A model generated the notes under the pieces. That model did not search any database. It was not told the DNA's origin and saw only the letters and a list, made by a program, of their open reading frames with translations. From Spartobacteria bacterium (GTDB lineage: Bacteria > Verrucomicrobiota > Verrucomicrobiia > Chthoniobacterales > UBA10450), in NCBI GenBank assembly GCA_003169695.1, contig PNAS01000075.1, positions 1 to 64,000 of the forward strand: 64,000 bases of DNA, in the 5' to 3' direction. The position numbers and the translations under genes were made by a program. Each line of letters starts with the position of its first letter. Positions within the stretch are counted from its first letter, which is position 1. Below are positions 51,793-60,088 of the stretch, in pieces.

Positions 51793-51814
51793 TCACGGCG
51801 AGAGAGCGCCGTGA
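51793..51814. terminator. Perfect 8-bp hairpin downstream of the first dehydrogenase
   Basis: TCACGGCG, loop AGAGAG, CGCCGTGA. It lies 19 bases past the stop (51833) of the minus-strand gene, where a terminator is expected. It may instead be part of the neighbouring repeat. Confidence 0.5.
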
Positions 51815-51832
51815 CTACAGCGTGGGATATCA

Positions 51833-53338
51833 TTATGAGACGGAGCCTTCCGCCCAACGCTTCCGAAGGTAGATAGCATTGATGATCCACGCGATCGGGT
51901 TGAAGCTCAAGATTGTCAACACGACCCACGCCCAGTGGCAGCGCTGGGCGAAGAACCAGGCGAGGACCGCGTAAATGAGGCCGCAGACGATCACGGCCGT
52001 GGCGCCGGATTCAAGGAAGGCCCCGAGACCAAGGCCGTGGATGAACGACATGACGCTAAAGTAGTAACCCCACCTGTAGCCCCTCTTGTCGGGATGGCGC
52101 TGCCGGAAACGACGATTGAGAATGAACGCGACGACAACAGGCAGAATGAGCACGGCAAGAGGGACGCCGATGAGCACAGATGCAACGAGAACCGGTCCGG
52201 GCGAGCTAGCAGAACCGGGAGCGCGATTGGTCGTCACCAATGGTTCGATGTTATCTCCCACAGTTATTACCACCTTCCCTCGAGCGTGACCTTCTTCGAG
52301 ATAACCGAGAGCCTCAGGGAGCTGACTGAGCGTGTAAGTTCTGTCGATAACCGGTTTCACCTTTCCGGTCTGGATGAGATCAGCCAGGATGGTCAGGTCT
52401 TTTCTGTTCATCTCCGCCAGCATCATGCTCATCTCCTGGGTCACGAGCGGTTTCAGCACCAGCATTTTTATCACACCAATCAGAGGACCGGTCCAGCGGC
52501 TGTCGTTTACTCCTCCTCCTCCGATCAGGATGATTTTGCCCTTGGGATCTAAGACGCGCCTGCATTCTGAGAGCGAGCGGTTTCCAACGTTGTCGATAAC
52601 CAGGTCGTAACGTTGCCCGCTTTGGGTGAAGTCCTCTTTCGTGTAATCAATGACGTGATCCGCGCCGATTGATCGGACCATCTCCGCATTCCTGCCACTA
52701 CATACGCCGGTCACCTCAGCGCCGAACGACTTGGCGATCTGAACAGCGAAGGTGCCCACGCCTCCCGACGCGCCGTTGATCAGGACCTTCTGTCCCGGCT
52801 GCACGTGTCCCTTGTCGCGAAGAGCCTGCAATGCGGTGACTGCCGCCACAGGCACTGAAGCCGCCTGCTCGAAAGTCAAGTTAGCCGGTTTCAAGGCCAA
52901 TGCCTTTTCCGAAGCAACTACATACTCGGCAAAAGCGCCAAAACGATTTCCGTAGACCTCATCGCCCGGTTTGAACTGCGTTACGTTCTTGCCCACCGCT
53001 TCAACCGTCCCCGCGTAGTCAACGCCTAGTCGTGTGATTTTCGGTTTGAGTAGCCCAAACTCTACCAGGCGACCGAGGTAGGGCGTGCCTTCCATGTAAT
53101 GCCAGTCGAGTGGATTGACCGAAGCTCCACGCACTCTGATCAGGAGTTGATTGTCCAAAGGAACAGGCTTTTCGATTTCTTCAAGCCGCAGGACGTCGGG
53201 TGAACCAAAGTCGCGATAGACAATGGCTTTCATCCGTGGAGCAACGCCAGGACTTGGTGTCTGGGCCAGCGCTGCGCCGGTAAACAAAAGCGCAGCCGTG
53301 CAGATTGCAGTGATTAAGAGGTGTAAATGTGCTTTCAT
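51833..53338 (-). CDS. Exported MDR (quinone-reductase-like) enzyme with C-terminal membrane domain
   Basis: The 501-residue protein opens with a signal-like segment (HLLITAICTAALLFTGAALAQ). A medium-chain dehydrogenase domain (about 36-365) follows: MKAIVYRDFGSPDVLRLEEI, RLGVDYAGTVEAVGKNVTQFKPGDEVYG, then the NADPH loop INGASGGVGTFAVQIAKSFGAEVTGVCSGR and GADHVIDYTKEDF. It lacks the zinc ligands of alcohol dehydrogenases, matching the quinone-oxidoreductase subgroup. Residues about 385-501 add three or four membrane helices, unlike the sister genes at 55803, 57679 and 58930, which use one N-terminal helix. Substrate unknown. Confidence 0.88.
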   Translation of the reverse strand: MKAHLHLLITAICTAALLFTGAALAQTPSPGVAPRMKAIVYRDFGSPDVLRLEEIEKPVPLDNQLLIRVRGASVNPLDWHYMEGTPYLGRLVEFGLLKPKITRLGVDYAGTVEAVGKNVTQFKPGDEVYGNRFGAFAEYVVASEKALALKPANLTFEQAASVPVAAVTALQALRDKGHVQPGQKVLINGASGGVGTFAVQIAKSFGAEVTGVCSGRNAEMVRSIGADHVIDYTKEDFTQSGQRYDLVIDNVGNRSLSECRRVLDPKGKIILIGGGGVNDSRWTGPLIGVIKMLVLKPLVTQEMSMMLAEMNRKDLTILADLIQTGKVKPVIDRTYTLSQLPEALGYLEEGHARGKVVITVGDNIEPLVTTNRAPGSASSPGPVLVASVLIGVPLAVLILPVVVAFILNRRFRQRHPDKRGYRWGYYFSVMSFIHGLGLGAFLESGATAVIVCGLIYAVLAWFFAQRCHWAWVVLTILSFNPIAWIINAIYLRKRWAEGSVS

Positions 53339-53410
53339 AACGAATCAGACTGAATCATTTGGTTTGTTGTGGTCGAGGTTGAAAACACAGGCTATTGAGC
53401 AAACGCCGAA

Positions 53411-54100
53411 TCAGGAGGCTGGGGCGTCGGATGGTTGCACCTGCGCCCCCCAGATCAAAAGCCAGAGAATAATCAAGAGCTCCCCAACACCCAGAATCAT
53501 CAACTTGTGAGCAATGTGCTCGTAAGCTGGGAAAAGCAAAGATGTCGTGCTAACGGCCAGATCAGCAAAACAGCCGACGATCAGGATGATGCCAAGAATT
53601 CGAGGAATAAACCCGGATCGAAATACAAGAAGCCCGAACGGTAGGAGCCAGAGACCCCACAGTGCTGTGACCGCGTTTATTCCATAGTTACGCAAGCTCA
53701 GAAATCCCATTATCAGGGCATCCAGTTGATGTTTGTCGAATGCTGCCCAGTAATCGGCCCCGTTCAAAAGTACGAGTGGAGCGATCCCGCAGAGCATAGT
53801 GGCAAACGTCATCGGCACCTGAACTAGAACCAGTGCCACCATCAGTGCGGCCAGTTTCTTGTTCACTCCTTTGAGCAATTGATACAGAGTCAGCACAAGG
53901 AAGACAAAAACGATCTGCGACGCCAGATCACTGACGATACAGAGCCGGTAAAACAGCTGATGAGAATTAATCTTGTTAGCGGTGGCTGCGGCATCACCAC
54001 GTACTATGAAAGAAGGGATCGTCAGACCAACGGTGGAGGTCACTGCCAATAGCAGATACAGTAGTCCTGCGATTCTTGCGGTCTTTTTGATTGAACTCAT
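53411..54100 (-). CDS. DUF4386-like membrane protein
   Basis: The 229-residue protein has six or more hydrophobic segments. It opens SSIKKTARIAGLLYLLLAVTS, the (K)TARIAGLLYL signature of DUF4386 proteins, and later has VFLVLTLYQLLKGVNKKLAALM, FRSGFIPRILGIILIVGCFADL and a C-terminal helix. The family is membrane-embedded with no assigned biochemical role. It sits in the array of MDR enzymes, between the first MDR gene and the truncated copy. I start at ATG 54100; TTG 54112 is possible. Two more members are at 54862 and 56915. Confidence 0.85.
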   Translation of the reverse strand: MSSIKKTARIAGLLYLLLAVTSTVGLTIPSFIVRGDAAATANKINSHQLFYRLCIVSDLASQIVFVFLVLTLYQLLKGVNKKLAALMVALVLVQVPMTFATMLCGIAPLVLLNGADYWAAFDKHQLDALIMGFLSLRNYGINAVTALWGLWLLPFGLLVFRSGFIPRILGIILIVGCFADLAVSTTSLLFPAYEHIAHKLMILGVGELLIILWLLIWGAQVQPSDAPAS

Positions 54101-54131
54101 GTCCTCTCTCAATCTATCAAATCACTGTCGT

Positions 54132-54353
54132 TCACTTGAGTCCCAAGACAGGATCGTCAGTCGGATCGGGCTTGCCGATCTCTTCAAGTCGAAGGACATC
54201 GGGTGAACCAAACTCGTGATAGACGATAGCTTTCATCAGTGGGGCAGTGCTCGCTGTAGCGGCGGTCTGTGACCGCCGATCAGGCTCCTGGTTGAGAGCT
54301 GCGTCTGCGAACAAAAGCGCAACCGTGCACGTCGTAGTGATCAAGAGTTGCAA
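54132..54353 (-). pseudogene. Truncated MDR dehydrogenase
   Basis: The 73-codon frame encodes a signal-like LLITTTCTVALLFADAALNQ and then, after DRRSQTAATAS, the MDR start APLMKAIVYHEFGSPDVLRL and EEIGKPDPTDDPVLGLK before a stop. The first and last parts parallel the 51833-53338 enzyme (MKAIVYRDFGSPDVLRLEEI). The insert between them is the read-through of a CGGCGGTC TGT GACCGCCG palindrome. The rest of the enzyme is lost. Confidence 0.88.
54260..54278. repeat. Palindrome inserted in a truncated gene
   Basis: CGGCGGTC, loop TGT, GACCGCCG: perfect 8-bp arms, preceded by TGTAG as in the other repeats. It contributes residues DRRSQTAAT to the broken frame. Confidence 0.8.
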
Positions 54354-54862
54354 ATGTGTTTTCCTAAAGAACCAGGGTTCTGGAGTCTAACGTTCCGGAG
54401 TGAAAGTACCAGGCCGACGCAGATGAAAGCGAGGAATAAGAGATTTACGAAGGATCCGGATGATGTGGCGTTCCTGACCATAGGAAGGAAATGAAGGATC
54501 AGTTTTCTGCTCAGATCCTCCAGCAGAAGGAGCGCAAACATGAAGGGAATCATGCTGCGGTATCGCATCAGGACCAAGATACAGAGCAAACAAATCACAA
54601 AGTGTTCGAGTCCCCAGGTCGCAAAAAGCGAAACGACCGTCTGGGCACCGGCGGGCGCCAAGGCGTCGAGTGGGGCTCCGTCGGCGGAAACTGCCACAAA
54701 ATAACCGTTGAAGATGCAATTCAAGCTCATGGCAATATTCATGAGCACGAGCAGGGCAAAGAACCAGAGCGCGAGCTTATGCCCACGATAGCCATTGTCG
54801 ATATGTTGGGGAATAAGCGTTATTGTCATGTCCCAGGGCGACCTCATCGCGATCGGCTGCAT
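54341..54862 (-). CDS. Four-helix membrane protein, unknown function
   Basis: The 173-residue protein has a short polar N-terminus and four hydrophobic segments: KLALWFFALLVLMNIAMSL, AQTVVSLFATWGLEHFVICLLCILVLM, MIPFMFALLLLEDLSRKLILH and VNLLFLAFICVGLVLSL. Acidic and basic residues between helices 3 and 4 (LLLEDLSRKL) could matter for function. No family recognised. The start at 54862 shares a base with the stop of the preceding DUF4386-like gene (TAATG), which favours this start. The stop lies inside the truncated MDR frame. Confidence 0.72.
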   Translation of the reverse strand: MQPIAMRSPWDMTITLIPQHIDNGYRGHKLALWFFALLVLMNIAMSLNCIFNGYFVAVSADGAPLDALAPAGAQTVVSLFATWGLEHFVICLLCILVLMRYRSMIPFMFALLLLEDLSRKLILHFLPMVRNATSSGSFVNLLFLAFICVGLVLSLRNVRLQNPGSLGKHICNS

Positions 54863-55641
54863 TACTCCACCGATTGTAGGCCGTCTCTGTGAGACGGCGA
54901 GCTATCCGATCCGGTGTCTGACACAGACGCCCTACAAGACACGCCTGGCCGTAATCCCTTAAACAAAAGCCAAAAACTGAGTACCATTTCGAAAAGGGCC
55001 ATGGGCGAATCGAACCAGTAGTCGTTCACGATCTTGTTGAAGTGGGGGAAAATGAGGAAAACGAAGGCACAGATGACGCACCATGCAGACGAGATCACAC
55101 CGACGGCAGCTAATGCCCTGGGGATATAGTTCGACTTAAGCCATAGGTAGCTGCAAACGGTGGCTGCCAAGCCAAAGAACGGCAGGCCGACGTAATAGTC
55201 ATCGAAATTCGCTGCGACGTATAGCCGCGCCAAGACTTGCAGTCGATCGGCCTCAAAGACTTGCAAGTAACTAGCACTACCCAAGAGCCGCAGCGCGCTC
55301 AGCATATTAAGCGTCGTAAGTAGCCACAACAGGGCGAAGACCATGCGGAAGAGTGCCCCAATCAAGGCGAGACCCCGGTTCACGGGCCTGAGAATCACGT
55401 AGAGCGCTGCGAGTAAAAGGACAACGTCTGCGCTATAAAGAAGGAAGCAGGTGGCGGTGAGACGAAATTGTCTTTCGTGCGCCACGATGTTCCGAGCGGT
55501 TTCGGCAACATTACCCGGGACAATGAGAGGGTTGAGCAGCACATAGTTAGCGAACACCACAATCGCCATGCCGAACAGGTAAGTGAATCCCGCGACCTTT
55601 GCGGCCGTCCGTTGTGAGTTGTCGATCTTACTGATTGTCAT
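54862..55641 (-). CDS. DUF4386-like membrane protein with repeat-derived C-terminus
   Basis: The 259-residue protein opens with DNSQRTAAKVAGFTYLFGMA, then has about six helices, RPVNRGLALIGALFRM and LWLKSNYIPRALAAVGVISSAW, matching the DUF4386 family order. The start is ATG 55641 behind GGAAATCAA. The last 25 or so residues (RASVSDTGSDSSPSHRDGLQ then SVE) are encoded by the palindromic repeat at 54875-54936, so its native tail has been replaced or extended. It is coupled to the next gene by TAATG. Repeat copy C lies just upstream. Confidence 0.85.
   Translation of the reverse strand: MTISKIDNSQRTAAKVAGFTYLFGMAIVVFANYVLLNPLIVPGNVAETARNIVAHERQFRLTATCFLLYSADVVLLLAALYVILRPVNRGLALIGALFRMVFALLWLLTTLNMLSALRLLGSASYLQVFEADRLQVLARLYVAANFDDYYVGLPFFGLAATVCSYLWLKSNYIPRALAAVGVISSAWCVICAFVFLIFPHFNKIVNDYWFDSPMALFEMVLSFWLLFKGLRPGVSCRASVSDTGSDSSPSHRDGLQSVE
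54875..54936. repeat. TGTAGG palindromic repeat, copy B
   Basis: GCCGTCTC TGT GAGACGGC followed by GGTGTCTG ACA CAGACGCC between TGTAGG and CCTACA. It lies within the 3' end of the DUF4386-like coding sequence. Confidence 0.92.
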
Positions 55642-55676
55642 TTGATTTCCTTCCAGACGTGGTTGCAAGGGTCATT

Positions 55677-55745
55677 TGTCGGACGTTTCTGTGAAACGCC
55701 ATCGGCTTTCTTCCCAGGATCGGCGTCTGACACAGACGCCCTACA
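55677..55745. repeat. TGTAGG palindromic repeat, copy C
   Basis: The right hairpin GGCGTCTG ACA CAGACGCC and CCTACA end are identical to copy A. The left hairpin (GGACGTTTC TGT GAAACGCC) is diverged. It lies between the DUF4386-like gene start and the stop of the next MDR gene. Confidence 0.88.
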
Positions 55746-55802
55746 ATCCGGATTCCTTTTGAGCGCGCGTAACACAGATTTCTCGTCGGTCAGGTTTTGT
55801 TG

Positions 55803-56918
55803 TTATTCCACAGTTACTACTACTTTTCCTCGAGCGTGTCCTGTTTCCAGGTATCGAAGAGCGTCAGGGGTCTTATTCAATTTGTAAGTCCTATCGATGA
55901 CTGGCGTCATCTTTCCATCCCGCATGAGATCAGCGAGGATGGTCAGGTCCGCTTCGTTCAGGTTGGCAATATAGGTGATGAATTTCTGGCTAACGAACCA
56001 AGACCCCACATAAGCATTGAGCTCACCAAGCAAACGACCCGCGGAACCGTCGTGCCATCCTGCTCCTCCGATGCCAGCCATGACACAGATACCATTTGGA
56101 TTCAAGATCCGTTGACGCTCGGAGAACGAATGGTTCCCGACAAGGTCATAAATCAGATCGTATCGCTGATCGGTTTTGGTGAAATCTTCCTTCGTGTAGT
56201 CGATCACGTGATCTGCACCGATTGATCGGACCATCTCGAGATTTCGCGTGCTACATACGCCAGTCACTTCTGTCCCGAACGATTTCGCTATCTGCACCGC
56301 GAAAGTGCCCACGCCTCCTGACGCGCCGTTGACCAGGACCTTCTGGCCAGGCTTAATCTTTCCTTTATCGCGAAGACCTTGCAGAGCGGTGATGGCTGCG
56401 ACGGGAACAGAAGCCGCTTGCTCAAACGTCATGTTCGCGGGTTTGAGCGCGACCGCGCGACTGGCCAGAACGCACACGTACTCGGCCAAAGCCCCGTTTT
56501 TCCCACCGAACACCTCATCGCCAGGCTTGAACTCAGTCACGTTTTTGCCGACTGCTTCCACTGTCCCCGCATAGTCGACGCCTAATCGAGTGTCTTTCGG
56601 TTTGCGCATCCCCAGGATCGGGCGGATCAACAACGGCCCGCGAATTGTAAGGTCCAGGGGATTCAAGGAAGCCGCGTGAACTTTGACCAAAACCTGGTTG
56701 TCTGTCGGCACCGGCTTCTCAACGTCTACCAACGTTAGAACTTCGGGTCCCCCATACTCGCAATGAACGATAGCTTTCATGGGATTTGCCGGAGCACCGG
56801 TCTTGCGATCACAGTCATTAGTCGACCTCCAGTAAGCGATGAACCCCACCAGGAACGTCAATATTAACGCGACCAAAATCGCGCGCGTACCCCACCTTAA
56901 AATTCGTTTTAGCTTCAT
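55803..56918 (-). CDS. Membrane-anchored MDR (quinone-reductase-like) enzyme
   Basis: The 371-residue protein has a single N-terminal helix (RWGTRAILVALILTFLVGFIAYW) after MKLKRIL, then a complete MDR catalytic domain: MKAIVHCEYGGPEVLTLVDV, RLGVDYAGTVEAVGKNVTEFKPGDEVFG, NGASGGVGTFAVQIAKSFGTEVTGVCSTR and GADHVIDYTKEDFTKTDQRYDLIYDLVGN. No zinc ligands. The enzyme is therefore tethered to the membrane, probably with the soluble part outside if the short leader stays inside (inference). ATG 56918 overlaps the stop of the DUF4386-like gene at 56915 (ATGA); longer starts run through that gene. Confidence 0.9.
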   Translation of the reverse strand: MKLKRILRWGTRAILVALILTFLVGFIAYWRSTNDCDRKTGAPANPMKAIVHCEYGGPEVLTLVDVEKPVPTDNQVLVKVHAASLNPLDLTIRGPLLIRPILGMRKPKDTRLGVDYAGTVEAVGKNVTEFKPGDEVFGGKNGALAEYVCVLASRAVALKPANMTFEQAASVPVAAITALQGLRDKGKIKPGQKVLVNGASGGVGTFAVQIAKSFGTEVTGVCSTRNLEMVRSIGADHVIDYTKEDFTKTDQRYDLIYDLVGNHSFSERQRILNPNGICVMAGIGGAGWHDGSAGRLLGELNAYVGSWFVSQKFITYIANLNEADLTILADLMRDGKMTPVIDRTYKLNKTPDALRYLETGHARGKVVVTVE

Positions 56919-57676
56919 ATGCGTAACGAGGCTTGTTCCTTCCATCGTTGTTCGTTCACGCCCTTCACGAGCAGCCATAGCATCAGTGATATTTCCCCGG
57001 GGCCGGCGAGCGCGAGGTTGTAGGGATACAGATAGTGTGCGAGCGGCCGCCACAGAAGGGTCAGGTAACCAAAGCCGGCAAGGACCTCCAGCACGCCAAT
57101 AATTCGAGGCAGGAAGGTTGACCTGAAGATGAGGTAGCCGATCAGGACACACCAGAACCCGAAGAACACCAGGCCGATGTCGTAAGCCTGCGCATTTAAT
57201 TTGAGAAGCATGAGGGCCAAAGCCTGCAACTGTTCAGGCGCAAATGCGCTCAATGAGCTCTTGCCTTGCAGGACGAGCAAGGGGGCGAGGTGAAAAAGAC
57301 TGCTAAGGGCCCACATCGCGCATCCCAGGAGCATGACGAACCCAGCGAGTAACGAGACGCTCCTATTGACCGGCTTAAAGAGACCATAGAAGAGAACCGC
57401 CCAAATGAGATGGAACGGCACAGTCATCAGGGAAGCCACGAACCCTAGCCGAAATAGAGACTCGTGCGAAAGGATGTTGGCCGCTGACGCGGTTGCGCTG
57501 GCGGGCACAACGAGCATGTCGAGAACGACCATTTGGCCAAAAACTGACGTCAGGCTTCCGAGCAAATAGGAGACGCCAGCCATCCGGGCCTTGAAACGCG
57601 GCGACGCTTCCATCGTTGAACGTTCACGCCCATCACTGTCGCCTGAGATACCGGCTGTTCGCTTCATCTCGTGCAT
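56915..57676 (-). CDS. DUF4386-like membrane protein
   Basis: The 253-residue protein has a polar N-terminal 30 residues and then ARMAGVSYLLGSLTSVFGQ, the family opening, and about six helices with GLFKPVNRSVSLLAGFVMLLG and FRSTFLPRIIGVLEVLAGFGYL. I choose ATG 57676 because AAAAGGTG precedes it; the frame also allows GTG 57682, which would overlap the MDR stop as GTGA. The end (NEQRWKEQASLRI) is read from the same DNA that opens the next MDR gene. Paired with that enzyme by overlap, which supports a shared complex. Confidence 0.83.
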   Translation of the reverse strand: MHEMKRTAGISGDSDGRERSTMEASPRFKARMAGVSYLLGSLTSVFGQMVVLDMLVVPASATASAANILSHESLFRLGFVASLMTVPFHLIWAVLFYGLFKPVNRSVSLLAGFVMLLGCAMWALSSLFHLAPLLVLQGKSSLSAFAPEQLQALALMLLKLNAQAYDIGLVFFGFWCVLIGYLIFRSTFLPRIIGVLEVLAGFGYLTLLWRPLAHYLYPYNLALAGPGEISLMLWLLVKGVNEQRWKEQASLRI

Positions 57677-57678
57677 TG

Positions 57679-58812
57679 TCACCTTTTATCGTCCTCCTCC
57701 ACAGTGATAACCATTTTACCGCGAGCGTGTCCCTGGTCGAAAATGCGGAAAGCCTCAGGGGCGTCATTTAATTTGCAGGTCCGCTCGATGACCGGTGTGA
57801 TCTTTCCCGTCTGTGCGAGGTCGCCCAGCATGATGAGATCCTCTTTGCTCATTTTGGTCATGTACTGGGCGAACTTTTGATTGGTGAACGACGCTAATCC
57901 ACGTGCTATGAAAAGATTACCAATGATGCGTCCCAGGGCCTCGCCTGTTTTTATCCCGGCTCCGCCCATGCCGGCCAAAACGCAGATGCCTTTGGGATTT
58001 AACACGCGACGGCGTTCGGCGAAGGAATGGTTGGCAACGTTATCGAAGATCACGTCGTAACGCTGGTCGCTCTTGGTGAAATCCTTTTTTGTGTAATCGA
58101 TGACGTGATCGGCGCCGATCGATCGGACAAGATCGACATTCCTTGTGCTGCAAACAGCCGTAACCTCTGCGCCAAGCGATTTGGCGATTTGCACGGCGAA
58201 CGTTCCTACACCTCCGGTCGCACCGTTGATCAAGACCTTCTGCCCGGGCTGAATCTTTCCCTCGCGCAGGCCCTGCAGTGCAGTAAGTCCTGCTAGCGGG
58301 ATCGAAGCCGCTTGCTCAAAGGTGACGTTCGCTGGCTTCATAACCAACGTTCGCTCGGAAGCACAGGCATACTCGGCCAGCGAGCCCCGACAGAACCCGA
58401 ACACTTCGTCGCCCGGTTTGAATTGGGTGATGTTCTTGCCGACCGCTTCGACCAAGCCGGCCACATCGCGGCCAAGCCGCGTGTCTCTTGGTTTGCGCAA
58501 CCCGAACATCAAACGACCGATCCACGAATCGCGGATCAAGTACACATCAAGCGCGTTGAGCGAAGCCGCCCGAACTTTAATCAAGATCTGGTCATCGTTC
58601 GGCACAGGTTTCTCAACGTCATCAAGCTTCACGACATCGGGGGGACCGTATTCGCAGAAACAAATTGCTTTCATAGGATTAATTGGAGCTGCCGTGTTGC
58701 GATCACATTCGTTAGTAGACCTCCAGTAAGCGATGAACCCCCACAGGAACGCCAATATCAACGCGACGAAAATCGCGCGCGTACTCCACTTTAGAATGCG
58801 CTTTAGCTTCAT
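57679..58812 (-). CDS. Membrane-anchored MDR (quinone-reductase-like) enzyme
   Basis: The 377-residue protein has one N-terminal helix (KWSTRAIFVALILAFLWGFIAYW) after MKLKRIL, then the MDR domain: MKAICFCEYGPPDVVKLDDV, RLGRDVAGLVEAVGKNITQFKPGDEVFG, NGATGGVGTFAVQIAKSLGAEVTAVCSTR and GADHVIDYTKKDFTKSDQRYDVIFDNVAN. It ends in EEDDKR, beyond the usual VITVE end. Same layout as the 55803 and 58930 genes, with sequence differences throughout, so these are old rather than fresh duplicates. ATG 58812 chosen; a start nine codons upstream is possible. Confidence 0.9.
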   Translation of the reverse strand: MKLKRILKWSTRAIFVALILAFLWGFIAYWRSTNECDRNTAAPINPMKAICFCEYGPPDVVKLDDVEKPVPNDDQILIKVRAASLNALDVYLIRDSWIGRLMFGLRKPRDTRLGRDVAGLVEAVGKNITQFKPGDEVFGFCRGSLAEYACASERTLVMKPANVTFEQAASIPLAGLTALQGLREGKIQPGQKVLINGATGGVGTFAVQIAKSLGAEVTAVCSTRNVDLVRSIGADHVIDYTKKDFTKSDQRYDVIFDNVANHSFAERRRVLNPKGICVLAGMGGAGIKTGEALGRIIGNLFIARGLASFTNQKFAQYMTKMSKEDLIMLGDLAQTGKITPVIERTCKLNDAPEAFRIFDQGHARGKMVITVEEDDKR

Positions 58813-58929
58813 CCGCCTAACGAGGCTTGCTCCTTCCATCGTTGTTCGTTCACGTAGAGGGCGGCCGCGATCCTGGATTGTGTCTTGAGTGAGTTCATCG
58901 TTCTGCCGTTTCCGTAGTGAGGTCGCGTT

Positions 58930-60045
58930 CTACTCCACAGTGATTACTACTTTTCCTCGCGCGTGGCCTGTTTCGAAATACCGCATCGCCTCCGCGGTCT
59001 CGCTCAACTTGTAAGTCCGGTCGATGACCGGTGTAATCTTCCCCGCTTGCATGAGGTCGCTCAACAACTTCAGATCCTCTTTGTCCAGTTTCGTCCCATA
59101 ACTGACGAACTTCTGACGAACGAACCGCGACAACAGATTCGCCTTGAAACCCCCAATAATACGCCCCCACGCTTCCGGGTGGAGTCCTGCTCCTCCGATT
59201 CCGGCAAGGACGCAGATGCCATTAGGAGTTAAGACCCGACGGCGATCTGAGAACGAGTGGTTTTGAACGTTATCAAAAATCACGTCGTACCGCTGGTCGC
59301 CTTTGGTGAAATCCTCTTTGGTGTAGTCAATGACGTGATCTGCGCCGATGGATCGGACAAGCTCCACTTTTCCCGTACTGCATACGGCTGTTACTTCTGC
59401 GCCGAATGACTTCGCTATCTGGACAGCGAAAGTGCCCACGCCTCCCGTTGCGCCGTTGATCAGTACCTTTTGCCCCGGCTGAATCTTACCTTGGCGCAGA
59501 CCCTGCAAGGCGGTGAATCCCGCCCAAGCTACAGAGCCCGCTTGTTCAAACGTTACATTAGCTGGCTTAATAACCAATCCTCGCTCGCGAGCACATGCAT
59601 ACTCCGCAAGAGTAGAACGACCCACGCCAAAGACTTCGTCGCCCACCTTGAACAGCGTCACGTTTTTGCCAACCGCTTCAACCTGGCCGGCCAGATCGTT
59701 GCCTAGCCGTGTCTTCTCTGGCTTGCGCAGCCCGAGCCCGAGCATCAGGCGAAGCGGCCACGGCCCGCGCATCACGCCCGGATCAATAAAATTGAGGGAA
59801 GCCGCGCGAACTCTGATCAAGACTTGATCGTCATTCGGAACAGGCTTTTCAACGTCTTCAAACTTGAGAACGTCAGGTGAACCATACTCGCAAAAACGAA
59901 TGGCTTTCATCGGAACGTTCAGAGCAGCCATCTGGTCACAGTCGTTAGTCGATCTCCAGTAAGCGATGAATCCCACGAGAAACGCCAATATCAACGCGAG
60001 CAAGATCGCTCGTACGATCCACTTTAGAATACGCTTGAGTTTCAT
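58930..60045 (-). CDS. Membrane-anchored MDR (quinone-reductase-like) enzyme
   Basis: The 371-residue protein begins MKLKRILKWIVRAILLALIL with one membrane helix, and then has MKAIRFCEYGSPDVLKFEDV, RLGNDLAGQVEAVGKNVTLFKVGDEVFG, NGATGGVGTFAVQIAKSFGAEVTAVCSTG and GADHVIDYTKEDFTKGDQRYDVIFDNVQN, ending VVITVE. It is the first gene of the array in transcription order. The gap to the next MDR gene (about 117 bases) holds no gene. The ADOP permease gene ends 43 bases upstream on the same strand, so read-through from it is possible. Confidence 0.9.
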   Translation of the reverse strand: MKLKRILKWIVRAILLALILAFLVGFIAYWRSTNDCDQMAALNVPMKAIRFCEYGSPDVLKFEDVEKPVPNDDQVLIRVRAASLNFIDPGVMRGPWPLRLMLGLGLRKPEKTRLGNDLAGQVEAVGKNVTLFKVGDEVFGVGRSTLAEYACARERGLVIKPANVTFEQAGSVAWAGFTALQGLRQGKIQPGQKVLINGATGGVGTFAVQIAKSFGAEVTAVCSTGKVELVRSIGADHVIDYTKEDFTKGDQRYDVIFDNVQNHSFSDRRRVLTPNGICVLAGIGGAGLHPEAWGRIIGGFKANLLSRFVRQKFVSYGTKLDKEDLKLLSDLMQAGKITPVIDRTYKLSETAEAMRYFETGHARGKVVITVE

Positions 60046-60088
60046 AGCCTAAACGGGGCGGAACTTTTCTCGCGTCGACGCATGAATG

